Shown here: positions 1 through 7,228 of the stretch, in pieces | Layout: the number at the start of each line of letters is the position of its first letter | Numbering within the stretch: the stretch's first letter is position 1 | Source of the DNA: JBBIJH01 sp037446075 | GTDB taxonomy: Bacteria > Bacteroidota > Ignavibacteria > UBA10030 > JAHEZR01 | NCBI GenBank assembly: GCA_037446075.1 | Contig: JBBIJH010000094.1 | Location: 1-9,738 of the forward strand | DNA length: 9,738 nucleotides | Reading direction: 5' to 3' | The notes under the pieces: generated by a model | Database searches by the model: none | Told to the model about the DNA's origin: nothing | The model's input: the letters and a program-made list of their open reading frames with translations, nothing else | Program-made: the position numbers and the translations under genes

Positions 1-18
1 ATTGAAGTGACAATCATC

Positions 19-684
19 TTAAATCTTTTCGAACTTCTCCTTCGTGGAATGACAGACCGGGCACTCCTCCGTTTTTTCAGAAGTTAGAATATACCCACAT
101 CCGGTGCACACGTAGTACTGAACTTTCTGGATCAGTCCATTTCGATCGAAAGCCTCCTTGAAGAGATCTGCATGCTGCTGGTCAACTTCCATCGTCATCT
201 GGAATTGAGATCCGGCCTCAGGAAATTTCTCCAGCTCGGCGGTCCGGATCAGATTCGCGTACATTCGACCAAACTCAATCTCTTCGCTGCTCACCGAGTA
301 CTTCAGGGTTTGCAGTGTCGTGCCTACTGTCACCGAGTCAATTTGTGGCGCCCTGGGTTTCACTCCTTGCCTGCGAAGGAGATCGGCGTGAAGGGCGGCG
401 TGAATTGCTTCAGAGCGAGCCACTGCTCTGTACAGGTTTGCGACATTGAGGAGCCGATCTTTCTTCGCACGTTGCGCGAACAGATTGTACATTCGCTCAT
501 AGTTGAGCGACTTCGCATAGGCGGTTTGAAGGTTCTCAATCGTTACCTCAGGCTTCGGCGGTTTCTTTTCTTCTTCTTGCTTCTTGCACGCAACATTCCA
601 GGACAGAAGGTACAGTGCGGCACCAAGAGAGAAGACGATCAGAGATGGGAATAGGATCTGGCCATAAAGGTTCCGAGTTTTCAT
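19..684 (-). CDS. Membrane-anchored rubrerythrin-like di-iron protein with C-terminal rubredoxin domain
   Basis: Seen: 221 residues. An N-terminal hydrophobic stretch (about 10-32) ends in Cys33 followed by a charged Lys/Glu/Pro linker, which fits a lipoprotein or single-helix anchor; the lipobox (NVAC) is not ideal. Residues 50-182 are a rubrerythrin-type four-helix domain: ExxH at E92/H95, E134 and E137 before RMY, and a DxxH at D168/H171. Residues 190-221 are a rubredoxin-like knuckle with C193/C196 and C208/C211. Family knowledge: rubrerythrins reduce peroxide using a di-iron centre fed by the rubredoxin-type iron. Odd: aligned by eye to Desulfovibrio rubrerythrin, first-helix ligand E20 falls on Ser59 (a Glu lies four residues on, E63), and the last-helix Glu is Asp168. 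The ATG at 684 was chosen because GAGGAG lies 8 nt upstream; the longer frame to 741 would run into the preceding gene. It is the last gene of the folB run, 53 nt after the glycosyltransferase. The exact substrate is unproven. Confidence 0.88.
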   Translation of the reverse strand: MKTRNLYGQILFPSLIVFSLGAALYLLSWNVACKKQEEEKKPPKPEVTIENLQTAYAKSLNYERMYNLFAQRAKKDRLLNVANLYRAVARSEAIHAALHADLLRRQGVKPRAPQIDSVTVGTTLQTLKYSVSSEEIEFGRMYANLIRTAELEKFPEAGSQFQMTMEVDQQHADLFKEAFDRNGLIQKVQYYVCTGCGYILTSEKTEECPVCHSTKEKFEKI

Positions 685-737
685 AGCGTAATCTCCTCGT
701 ATATTATGTTTGATGAAGAGGGTACAAACGTAACCCC

Positions 738-1835
738 TCATCGACCTCGCAGCAATTCCACAGCGGCCGTGAACACTTCATCTTCACTGATTGAAGCAAG
801 GTCTCCATCCCGCGCGCGGAGGAATCTGCTGCGGGTTGACCTCGGAGCCCACTGGTGGGGATCCGACGGTCCGAATAGAGAGAGCACAGTGGTGGCAGTG
901 GCTCCTGCAACGTGCATCATCCCCGTGTCGTTCGTGATATAGAGCGAGAGTTGATCGATGATCGCGGCGACCTTCCGAATGTCTTTTTCTTTTACAATCA
1001 CGGGGGAAGCCTTCATACAGTCCAGCATTTTCTTTGTTGGCTCGTCGTCCATGTGCCCCATGGTAATCACAATGAGCGTATCGGCTGCAGAAGCAAGACG
1101 ATCTGCAACCCGTGCGAAGCGCTCCGCAGGCCATCGATTAGAGATTTTTCCAGCTCCCGGATGAAGGCCCACGAGATATTTTTTCCCTGCAGCATGACTG
1201 GAAAGAAAATTTGCCGCCCACCTTTTCTCCTCTTCGGTCAGTCCGATGACAGCTGTGAGGTCGTCGGTCGTAATACCCAGGCAGCGAAGATAATCGAGAT
1301 TTCGCTCCGCCTGATGTGGATTTCTCTGCTCATCCCAATGAAGATCGAGAAGAAAGTTAAGGAACCGAGAGGAAGGGTTCTGGATGCCATTTAAACTGCT
1401 CGCTCCCATTCGGTAGGGCGCGCCCGAGAGATAGGCAAGAAGATGACTCGTGAAGGACATGGAGACCGTCGACGGTACAATAGCCAGATCATACCTTGCT
1501 GCCTTCAACCGCCGGTAGAAGCGTACCGCTTTCCACGGCGAGCGGAGATATTGGGTGTTATCGTAAAGAAGCACCTCATTGATAAAAGGATGATGTAGCA
1601 TGATTTCCCAGTTCACAGGGCTTGCAATGAGATCGATTCGTACAGCTGGAAAACGGTGACGTAACGCTCGAAGCAGTGGAACCGCGCAGAGCATGTCCCC
1701 GAGTTCATTGTGCTGCCGCACGACGAGAATAGACTGAATCCGGTGCAGGGGGATTTGGGAGATGCGTTCCCAAGGAAGGAAAAGACCCAGAAAAGACCCA
1801 ATGAAGCGCTTCAGATATTTTTCAATTCGTCGCAC
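738..1835 (-). CDS. Glycosyltransferase family 9 (ADP-heptose:LPS heptosyltransferase type)
   Basis: Seen: 365 residues with a GT-B layout. The N-terminal Rossmann half carries NELGDMLCAVPLLRAL (43-58). The C-terminal nucleotide-sugar half carries GLHPGAGKISNRWPAERFA (223-241), TNDTGMMHVAGA (301-312) and LFGPSDPHQWAP (320-331), the hallmark blocks of the WaaC/WaaF/WaaQ family. Known for the family: transfer of heptose (sometimes another sugar) from an ADP-sugar to lipopolysaccharide core or a related surface glycan at the cytoplasmic face of the inner membrane. The donor and acceptor cannot be told from sequence alone. The start is a GTG with only a modest purine-rich stretch (AAGGACGAGAGAG) upstream; no other start lies nearby in frame, and the first about 25 residues are basic and hydrophobic and could sit on the membrane surface. 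It follows the small membrane protein by 29 nt and precedes the rubrerythrin gene by 53 nt, so it is probably co-transcribed. Confidence 0.9.
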   Translation of the reverse strand: MRRIEKYLKRFIGSFLGLFLPWERISQIPLHRIQSILVVRQHNELGDMLCAVPLLRALRHRFPAVRIDLIASPVNWEIMLHHPFINEVLLYDNTQYLRSPWKAVRFYRRLKAARYDLAIVPSTVSMSFTSHLLAYLSGAPYRMGASSLNGIQNPSSRFLNFLLDLHWDEQRNPHQAERNLDYLRCLGITTDDLTAVIGLTEEEKRWAANFLSSHAAGKKYLVGLHPGAGKISNRWPAERFARVADRLASAADTLIVITMGHMDDEPTKKMLDCMKASPVIVKEKDIRKVAAIIDQLSLYITNDTGMMHVAGATATTVLSLFGPSDPHQWAPRSTRSRFLRARDGDLASISEDEVFTAAVELLRGR

Positions 1836-1864
1836 CTGCGCTCTCTCGTCCTTGACAGACGTTC

Positions 1865-2104
1865 TCAGGACACTTTCTTTCTGTCCTTTTGACTTTCGTC
1901 GTCACGGAGTTCTTCAAATTCTGCGTCTTTGATCTCTTTGAAGTGGATCTTGGGCTGTGGAGGAGCTTGCTGGTCGGTGCTCCCCGGCCTCCCGCCAGAT
2001 CCTTCCAGTGTTCTTCTCACGACCGAAACGAGAGAACGAAGAAATCGGTAGAGGAGGTAGAGAAGAAGAAACGAAAAGATTAACCGAAGGATGAATCGCA
2101 GCAT
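1865..2104 (-). CDS. Small single-span membrane protein, DUF4834-like
   Basis: Seen: 79 residues. Residues 2-25 are a strongly hydrophobic helix (MLRFILRLIFSFLLLYLLYRFL), followed by a basic stretch, a Gly/Pro/Gln-rich linker and an acidic tail with the short motif IKDAEFEEL before a Lys/Glu/Asp-rich end. This organisation (N-terminal helix, basic juxtamembrane region, acidic DAEFEE-like end) resembles small DUF4834-type proteins found near folK/kinase genes in Bacteroidota; that assignment is from memory of the pattern and is tentative. The function is unknown. The ATG at 2104 is preferred over the upstream in-frame start at 2206, because the latter would overlap the kinase gene by about 75 nt with no hydrophobic match, whereas ATG 2104 has GGAAGAG upstream and begins exactly at the helix. 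It lies 25 nt after the kinase stop and 29 nt before the glycosyltransferase start, so it is probably part of the same transcript. Confidence 0.72.
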   Translation of the reverse strand: MLRFILRLIFSFLLLYLLYRFLRSLVSVVRRTLEGSGGRPGSTDQQAPPQPKIHFKEIKDAEFEELRDDESQKDRKKVS

Positions 2105-2129
2105 GGGCGTCTGCTCTTCCGATGCATGT

Positions 2130-2807
2130 TTAACCCTGCCTGATTGGATTGTAATACTCGACGGCAGACCGTTGAGGCCGCAGAATCTGATTGACAAGCT
2201 CATCAAAATCTCTTTTGTTGTTCACAAAGTCGATCTGTGTAGCGTTCACGATCAACAACGGGGCAGCCTTGTAGCGAAAGAAAAAGTGATTATAGGCCTC
2301 GTTCAGGTTGCTGATGTACTCCTCAGAGATGGGCTCCTCAATCGCCCGGCCCCTTTTCCGAATGTTTGCCATCAACCGTTCCACGCTGGACTGCAGGTAG
2401 ATGACCAGATCAGGTGTGGGAATGTTCTTCTCCAATTGTGATACAATCGTTTCGTAGAGACGGAGCTCCTCGTTCTGAAGCGTGAGGTAGGCAAAGATCT
2501 TATCCTTCTCGAAGATGTAGTCGGAGATGATGACCTGCTGGAAAAGATCCGCCTGAAAGAGTTCCTGCTGCTGGCGGTAGCGACTCAGGAGAAAAAAAAT
2601 TTGAGTCTGAAAGGCATAGCGCTCGGGGTCTTTATAGAACTTTTCCAGAAAAGGATTCTCTTCGAATCTCTCGAGCACGACACGGCCTCCAAATTTTTCG
2701 CCCAGCATTTGGGCTAGAGACGTTTTACCGACGCCAATCACCCCTTCGATTGCAATATAACGGATGTCGGTCTGAGATAGAAGGATGCGTTCCGCCGTTT
2801 TCGCCAC
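2130..2807 (-). CDS. Deoxynucleoside kinase (dCK/dGK/dNK family)
   Basis: Seen: 225 residues, cytosolic. Walker A loop GVIGVGKTS at 22-30; the segment LERFEENPFLEKFYKDPERYAFQTQIFFLLSRYRQ (45-79), typical of the nucleoside-binding helices of this family; SDYIFEKDKIFA (95-106), equivalent to the family's ERS/DRS region; and an Arg-rich LID at 149-157 (IRKRGRAIE). Known for the family: ATP-dependent 5'-phosphorylation of deoxynucleosides (dG, dA, dC or dT, depending on the member), the first step of salvage into dNTPs. The base preference cannot be read from sequence alone. The start is GTG at 2807, supported by AAGGA six bases upstream; the gap to folK is only 20 nt. Kinases of this family sitting directly after folK are a recurring arrangement in the Bacteroidota/Chlorobi group, which supports both the call and the lineage guess. 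Confidence 0.92.
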   Translation of the reverse strand: MAKTAERILLSQTDIRYIAIEGVIGVGKTSLAQMLGEKFGGRVVLERFEENPFLEKFYKDPERYAFQTQIFFLLSRYRQQQELFQADLFQQVIISDYIFEKDKIFAYLTLQNEELRLYETIVSQLEKNIPTPDLVIYLQSSVERLMANIRKRGRAIEEPISEEYISNLNEAYNHFFFRYKAAPLLIVNATQIDFVNNKRDFDELVNQILRPQRSAVEYYNPIRQG

Positions 2808-2827
2808 GTCGATTCCTTATGACGGTC

Positions 2828-3364
2828 TTATGGAAGGGGGAGTTCGACGTCTGTTCTCCTCACCCTGGAATCATCCTCGCAGCGATCAAGGAGAGCTCGC
2901 ACCGTCGCCTTCTCAATAGGGTGGTAGACTGAGCCCGCTATTTCAGCAAGTGCAACCAACACGAACCGACGCTTTGTCATTTCCCGATGAGGGATGAAAA
3001 GAAATTGACTGCTGAAGATAATCTCGTCGTACAATAGGATATCAATGTCGATTTGGCGCGGTTGCCAGCGCGCATGAATTTGCCTTCCCATTTCTCTTTC
3101 GATCCGTTTGGTTTCCCGAAACAGCCGGCTGGGAGTCAACGACGTTCCCAGATGGGCAACAAGGTTGAGGAAATCGGGTTGCTCTTTGAGACCCACGGGT
3201 TCGGTTTCATAGACCGAGGACACACCTTTGAGAGTTGATCCCAGCAGGGCACGCAGCCTCCGGAGTGCCTCCCTCAGGTAAGCCTGACGGTCTCCAAGGT
3301 TCGAGCCGAGGCTCAGATAAACCTCGTGGAGATTACCCGCGGGTTCTTTCGACTTCTGCTTCAA
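2828..3364 (-). CDS. folK: 2-amino-4-hydroxy-6-hydroxymethyldihydropteridine diphosphokinase (HPPK)
   Basis: Seen: 178 residues. The N-terminal VYLSLGSNLGDR (15-26), YETEPVG (52-58), PDFLNLV (63-69), and the HPPK signature around RWQPRQIDIDILLYD (99-113) with metal-binding D106 and D108, then IPHREMTKRRFVLVALAEIA (124-143). Known role: transfers pyrophosphate from ATP to 6-hydroxymethyl-dihydropterin, the step after FolB and just before dihydropteroate synthase in folate synthesis; cytosolic. The residue before the signature PR is Gln where Gly or Ala is usual, a small deviation. The only standard in-frame start before the conserved N-terminus is TTG at 3364, inside the end of folB, giving a 32-nt overlap; a GGGGG-rich stretch about 13 nt upstream is the only Shine-Dalgarno-like sequence. 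The overlap implies translational coupling to folB. Confidence 0.94.
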   Translation of the reverse strand: MKQKSKEPAGNLHEVYLSLGSNLGDRQAYLREALRRLRALLGSTLKGVSSVYETEPVGLKEQPDFLNLVAHLGTSLTPSRLFRETKRIEREMGRQIHARWQPRQIDIDILLYDEIIFSSQFLFIPHREMTKRRFVLVALAEIAGSVYHPIEKATVRALLDRCEDDSRVRRTDVELPLP

Positions 3365-3704
3365 CGCAATCGACGACCCCCTTCACAGGTGGACTGTGCT
3401 TGCGCACACGGACAACCACCTTTGAGACCTTGGGAAACTCGGCAAGGATGCCGTTTGCTATCGTATTTCCGAGGGCTTCGATGAGATAATACTTTTTCCC
3501 AAGTACGAGATTCTTCATGAAGGCATAGACTTTTTCGTAGTCCACTGTTCGCTGAAGGCTATCGTGCTCTTCTGCTTCTGAGAGATCGCAGAATAGCTCG
3601 GCATCGACTTCGAACTTCCCGCCGAGGTTCTGCTCGTCCCGCACGACGCCATGATACGCATAGAAGACGGCGTTCTTGATACGGATAATGTCTTGTTGGC
3701 TCAT
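3333..3704 (-). CDS. folB: Dihydroneopterin aldolase
   Basis: Seen: 123 residues, full family length. Motifs: AYHGVVRDEQNLGGKFEVDAEL (16-37) with catalytic-region E24, TVDYEKVYAFM (53-63) with Y56, YLIEALGNTIA (73-83) with the pterin-anchoring Glu76, and VRVRKHSPPVKGVVD (98-112) with the conserved Lys102. Known role: retro-aldol cleavage of 7,8-dihydroneopterin to 6-hydroxymethyl-dihydropterin plus glycolaldehyde, making the substrate for FolK; it works as a cytosolic oligomer. The start is ATG 3704; the bases just before it (CATCCCTCTCG) contain no Shine-Dalgarno sequence, unlike several neighbours. A strong promoter ends about 33 nt upstream, so folB is the first gene of a six-gene run. It overlaps folK by 32 nt. 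Confidence 0.95.
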   Translation of the reverse strand: MSQQDIIRIKNAVFYAYHGVVRDEQNLGGKFEVDAELFCDLSEAEEHDSLQRTVDYEKVYAFMKNLVLGKKYYLIEALGNTIANGILAEFPKVSKVVVRVRKHSPPVKGVVDCVEAEVERTRG

Positions 3705-3737
3705 CGAGAGGGATGGACAGTCAAGCTAACTGTGAAG

Positions 3738-3766
3738 AATATAGACGTTTGTGGGTTGAGAAGCAA
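3738..3766 (-). promoter_or_regulatory. Predicted promoter of the folB operon
   Basis: On the minus strand TTGCTT (3766-3761) and TATATT (3743-3738) are separated by exactly 17 nt, which fits a housekeeping sigma factor. The expected start of transcription is near 3731, giving a leader of about 27 nt before the folB ATG at 3704. It sits in the 183-nt gap after glnS, where I see no clear terminator. Spacing and hexamers are read directly; activity is inference. Confidence 0.6.
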
Positions 3767-3887
3767 GGAGTGACGCGTGAGAATGTCCAAGGAGTTCGAG
3801 TGAGATGTCCGACCTCGCTTCCGTCGAGTTCAGAGATTTCGACCCAACACACTATTCAGTGGACAGACACCCGCTGAAAGAATCGCC

Positions 3888-5591
3888 TCACCCCTTCTCG
3901 ATCTTCGCCCACGTATCGCGCAGTGTGACTGTTCGATTGAATACCAGATTCCCGTCGCGCGAATCGTCGTCGACACAGAAATAGCCGAGGCGCTCGAACT
4001 GAAACCGATCCTGCGGCTTGGCTCTTGCAAGGCTCGGCTCAACCTTGCATCCTTCCAAGACCTCGAGTGACTTCGGGTTAATGAATTCTCTCCAGTTTTC
4101 ACCGCTGGGGTCTTCAACCGTGAAAAGTCGATCGTACAGCCGCACTTCCGCATCCACAGCATGGGCAGCGGAAACCCAGTGGATCGTGCTCTTCACCTTC
4201 CGCTGGCTCTCCGGCGAACCACTCTTCGTTCCCGGATCGTAGGTGCAGCGTAGCTCGAGGATCTCGCCGGTCTTTTCATCCTTGACGACATCGACGCACT
4301 TGATGATGTAGGCGTATCGAAGTCGGACTTCGTTCCCGGGGTACAAGCGCCAGTACTTCTTCGGTGGATGCTCTCGGAAATCGTCCCGCTCGATGTAAAG
4401 AACTCGGGAGAAGGGAACTTTTCGTGTGCCCATCGATGGATCTTCAGGATTGTTCACAGCATCAAGTTCTTCTACAAATCCGTCTGGATAGTTTTCGATG
4501 ACGACCTTCAGCGGACGAAGAACGGCCATTGCGCGCGGAGCGTGCTTGTTCTGAAGTTCTCGAAAGCAATCCTCCAGGAGCGCCACATCTGAAGTAGTCT
4601 CGCGCTTTGCCACCCCGACGCGGTCTGCAAAGTAGCGGATCGATTCGGGCGTATACCCTCGTCGCCGAAGCCCGGAAAGCGTTGGCATCCGCGGATCATC
4701 CCACCCTTTAACGTACCCCTCCTCAACGAGCTGCAACAACCTGCGCTTGCTCATCACGGTGTAAGTGAGATTGAGCCGCGCAAATTCAATCTGCTGAGGA
4801 TGGTAGACGCCCAACTCGTCGAGGAACCAATCGTACAGTGGCCGATGATCTGCGAACTCGAGCGTGCAAATCGAGTGTGTGATCCCTTCGATCGAATCAC
4901 ACTGGCCGTGAGCCCAGTCATACATCGGGTAGATGCACCACGTGTTCCCTGTCCTGTGGTGTGAGGCGTGAAGAATGCGATACATGACCGGGTCGCGCAT
5001 GTTCAGATTCGGCGAAGCCATGTCGATCTTTGCGCGCAGTGTCCGCGAGCCATCTGGGAATTCGCCGCGACGCATGCGCTCGAAAAGCTCGAGGTTTTCT
5101 TCCACACTTCGGTTTCGGTAGGGACTTTCTTTGCCCGGCTCGGTTAAGGTACCGCGGTACTCGCGGATTTCATCGGCACTCAAATCACAGACGTACGCCT
5201 TCCCTTTCTTGATCAACTGGACGGCCCATTGATAGAGCTGCTCGAAGTAATCTGAGGCGTAGTATTCTCTCTCCTCCCAGTCGAATCCCAGCCATCGAAC
5301 GTCGCGCTTGATCGCGTCGACGTACTCCTGTTCCTCTTTCGTGGGATTTGTGTCATCGAAACGTAGATTGCACAGACCGCCGTAGTCACGAGCAATTCCG
5401 AAATTCAGGCAGATAGATTTCGCATGCCCAATATGGAGGTACCCATTCGGCTCTGGCGGAAAGCGCGTATGGACCCTTCCGCTGAACTTGTTCGTCCTCA
5501 AGTCCTCTTCGATAATCTCACGGATGAAGTTCTTCAGTTCGGTGGGTCTGTCGGTCGGTTTGTTTGATGGAAGTCTTTTGTCTGTGTCCAT
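3888..5591 (-). CDS. glnS: Glutaminyl-tRNA synthetase (class Ic)
   Basis: Seen: 567 residues, close to the about 550 typical of bacterial GlnRS. FPPEPNGYLHIGHAKSICLNFG (44-65) holds the HIGH signature (53-56); YPMYDWAHGQCDSIEGITHSICTLEF (221-246) is the GlnRS-specific block, with D232 at the position of E. coli Asp235, which reads the acceptor stem of tRNA-Gln; VMSKRRLL (279-286) is the KMSKS loop. The rest forms the two C-terminal beta-barrels that read the anticodon. Reaction: Gln + ATP + tRNA-Gln to Gln-tRNA-Gln; cytosolic. PPEPN instead of the GluRS-type PSPTG separates it from the neighbouring GluRS. ATG 5591 was preferred to the GTG one codon upstream; an AAGAAG stretch lies 5 nt before the GTGATG pair's ATG. 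It follows gltX by 122 nt without an obvious promoter, so it is probably co-transcribed. Confidence 0.96.
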   Translation of the reverse strand: MDTDKRLPSNKPTDRPTELKNFIREIIEEDLRTNKFSGRVHTRFPPEPNGYLHIGHAKSICLNFGIARDYGGLCNLRFDDTNPTKEEQEYVDAIKRDVRWLGFDWEEREYYASDYFEQLYQWAVQLIKKGKAYVCDLSADEIREYRGTLTEPGKESPYRNRSVEENLELFERMRRGEFPDGSRTLRAKIDMASPNLNMRDPVMYRILHASHHRTGNTWCIYPMYDWAHGQCDSIEGITHSICTLEFADHRPLYDWFLDELGVYHPQQIEFARLNLTYTVMSKRRLLQLVEEGYVKGWDDPRMPTLSGLRRRGYTPESIRYFADRVGVAKRETTSDVALLEDCFRELQNKHAPRAMAVLRPLKVVIENYPDGFVEELDAVNNPEDPSMGTRKVPFSRVLYIERDDFREHPPKKYWRLYPGNEVRLRYAYIIKCVDVVKDEKTGEILELRCTYDPGTKSGSPESQRKVKSTIHWVSAAHAVDAEVRLYDRLFTVEDPSGENWREFINPKSLEVLEGCKVEPSLARAKPQDRFQFERLGYFCVDDDSRDGNLVFNRTVTLRDTWAKIEKG

Positions 5592-5654
5592 CACGGCTTC
5601 TTACACTGTGGTGTTCGCTGCAGTCTCACCTAATCAACCCTCGCGCCTTCAGCG

Positions 5655-5702
5655 GGCTTTCTTGAGAGGGAATGCTTCTCTTTCCTTTTTAGGGGGAAAG
5701 CC
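5655..5702 (-). repeat. Competing inverted repeats in the gltX-glnS spacer
   Basis: Read on the minus strand, GGCTTTC (5702-5696) is perfectly complementary to GAAAGCC (5661-5655) with a 34-nt loop. The overlapping CTTTCC (5700-5695) is complementary to GGAAAG (5685-5680) with a 9-nt loop. The two pairings share the same left arm and exclude each other. No U-run follows either one, so this is not a standard intrinsic terminator. Role unknown: it could protect the gltX 3' end, act as a processing site, or be chance. Confidence 0.4.
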
Positions 5703-5713
5703 GGGATACGCTT

Positions 5714-7189
5714 TCATTCGCTAGGATGACCTTTCGATAACCTCTCAATTGCCGACTTAATTCTCCGGATCGTTTCGTCCTTCCCGAGAATGAAAAGGAT
5801 GTCATACAATCCCGGCCCGGCTCCCATTCCGGAGACCGCCAGCCGCACCGGGTGGATGAGTTTCCCTGGAGCGATGCCCAAGGCTTCGGCCGTCCGGTTG
5901 AGAGCTACTTCGTAGTCCTCTTTCTGTGGTCTCTCCAGTCGGGAAATTGCTTCCACGAACTTCTTGAGTTGCTCAGGAGTCTCGCGTTTCCATCTCTTTT
6001 TCAGAGTTTCACGCTCATAATGACTAGGTGCTTGAAAGAAGTAGGGACTCTTCTCGATGAAGTCTTTCACGAACACGACTCGATCACGCATAGCACCGAC
6101 GACGTTCAGAAGATAGGCATCATCGAATTCCTTCTTCTCCAAGCTCGAGGCGGACAGAGATTCCTTGAGCATGGCGAGGATTTGAGAGTCGGGCTTCCGC
6201 CGCAGGTGCTCGAAGTTCAGCCAATCGAGTTTCTTGATGTCGAAGATCGCCCCGGACTTTCCGACGCGTTCGAGGGAAAACTCGTCGATCAATTCTGGAA
6301 GTGTAAAGACTTCCCGCTCATCCCCAGGATTCCAGCCAAGCAATGCGACAAAGTTAATGAGTGCTTCCTTCAGATACCCTTTGGCTCGGTAATCCTCCAC
6401 CGCGACATCGCCCTGGCGCTTGCTTAGCTTGCTCTTGTCCGGATTCAAGAGCAGCGGCAGGTGGGCAAACTTCGGCGGCTGCCAGCCGAAGTGCTCGTAG
6501 AGGAGGATGTGCTTCGGAACGCTGGAGAGCCATTCCTCACCGCGAATCACGTGGGTGATTTCCATCAGATGGTCGTCCACGACGTTCGCAAGATGGTACG
6601 TCGGATACCCATCCGACTTCAGAAGCACCTGGTCGTCCAGCTGGTCGCTCAGAATTTCGACTTCTTCGCGGATGATGTCATGAAACCGAATGCGACGCCC
6701 TTCGGGCATCTTCATTCTAACGGCGTACGGCACGCCCTGCTGCAACTTTCCCTCGATTTCTGAAGGTTCCAATTTCAGACAGGTACGATCATACTTGGAT
6801 GGAACGCGATGCCTCACTTGCTCTTTCCGCATCGCTTCGAGTCGCTCTGGAGTGCAGAAGCAACGATAGGCCTTCCCTGTCTCCAGCAGCGACTGTGCAT
6901 GTTGCCTGTAGATTTCAAGCCGCTGTGATTGAACGTAGGGAGCGAAAGGCCCGCCTTTGACTGGCCCTTCGTCGTAGTCGAGTCCTGCCCAGGTCAGGAC
7001 TTCAATCAGATTTTCCAGCGCACCTTCGACGTAGCGGGTGCGGTCAGTGTCCTCAATTCTGAGGATGAATGTGCCCCCATGTTTCCGTGCGAAAAGGAAG
7101 TTGTATAGCGCGGTGCGGAGGCCACCGACATGGAGAAAGCCTGTCGGACTCGGTGCAAAACGGACGCGAACTTTTGGTTTTCCATTCAT
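5714..7189 (-). CDS. gltX: Glutamyl-tRNA synthetase (class Ic)
   Basis: Seen: 491 residues. RVRFAPSPTGFLHVGGLRTALYN (8-30) with the HIGH-type HVGG at 20-23; LRIEDTDR (43-50); CFC (110-112) and YDRTC (133-137), remnants of the bacterial GluRS zinc knuckle with the usual fourth ligand position not His; RGEEWLSSVPKH (216-227); DKSKLSKRQG (251-260) carrying the KMSKS loop; VALLGWNPG after it, then the helical anticodon-binding half. Reaction: Glu + ATP + tRNA-Glu to Glu-tRNA-Glu, used for translation and, in many bacteria, tetrapyrrole synthesis. PSPTG and the helical C-terminal half mark GluRS rather than GlnRS. ATG 7189 was chosen over an in-frame TTG at 7207 because the conserved N-terminus starts here and GAGGAG lies just upstream, though only 3 nt away, closer than usual. 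A terminator hairpin ends about 3 nt before that site. Confidence 0.96.
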   Translation of the reverse strand: MNGKPKVRVRFAPSPTGFLHVGGLRTALYNFLFARKHGGTFILRIEDTDRTRYVEGALENLIEVLTWAGLDYDEGPVKGGPFAPYVQSQRLEIYRQHAQSLLETGKAYRCFCTPERLEAMRKEQVRHRVPSKYDRTCLKLEPSEIEGKLQQGVPYAVRMKMPEGRRIRFHDIIREEVEILSDQLDDQVLLKSDGYPTYHLANVVDDHLMEITHVIRGEEWLSSVPKHILLYEHFGWQPPKFAHLPLLLNPDKSKLSKRQGDVAVEDYRAKGYLKEALINFVALLGWNPGDEREVFTLPELIDEFSLERVGKSGAIFDIKKLDWLNFEHLRRKPDSQILAMLKESLSASSLEKKEFDDAYLLNVVGAMRDRVVFVKDFIEKSPYFFQAPSHYERETLKKRWKRETPEQLKKFVEAISRLERPQKEDYEVALNRTAEALGIAPGKLIHPVRLAVSGMGAGPGLYDILFILGKDETIRRIKSAIERLSKGHPSE

Positions 7190-7201
7190 TGACTCCTCGC
7201 G

Positions 7202-7228
7202 AAACAAAAATTCCCCTGAAGTGGGGAA
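7202..7228 (-). terminator. Intrinsic terminator between tRNA-Ser and gltX
   Basis: On the minus strand TTCCCC (7228-7223), a 6-nt loop, and GGGGAA (7216-7211) form a perfect 6-bp stem, followed at once by TTTTTGTTT (7210-7202). The U-run is on the minus side only, so it acts on leftward transcription. It lies downstream of tRNA-Ser and directly before the gltX ribosome-binding site (GAGGAG at 7198-7193), leaving no room for a gltX promoter after it. Confidence 0.8.

Noticed and set aside
172..654. 160-codon open frame on the plus strand
   Set aside because: Antisense to the rubrerythrin-like gene, which has clear ligand and rubredoxin motifs and a good ribosome-binding site.
685..737. Separate promoter before the rubrerythrin-like gene
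   Set aside because: TTGTAC and TAATAT are only 15 nt apart, and alternative -10 choices would start transcription inside the ribosome-binding site; too weak to annotate.
3705..3887. Terminator after glnS
   Set aside because: The only candidate, CAGCGG with CCACTG, has a mismatch and no following U-run, so it is not called.
3830..4162. 110-codon minus-strand frame overlapping the end of glnS
   Set aside because: It is out of frame with the well-supported GlnRS C-terminal barrel and low in recognisable content.
5852..6427. 191-codon open frame on the plus strand
   Set aside because: Antisense to the gltX C-terminal half, with no recognisable motif or independent promoter.
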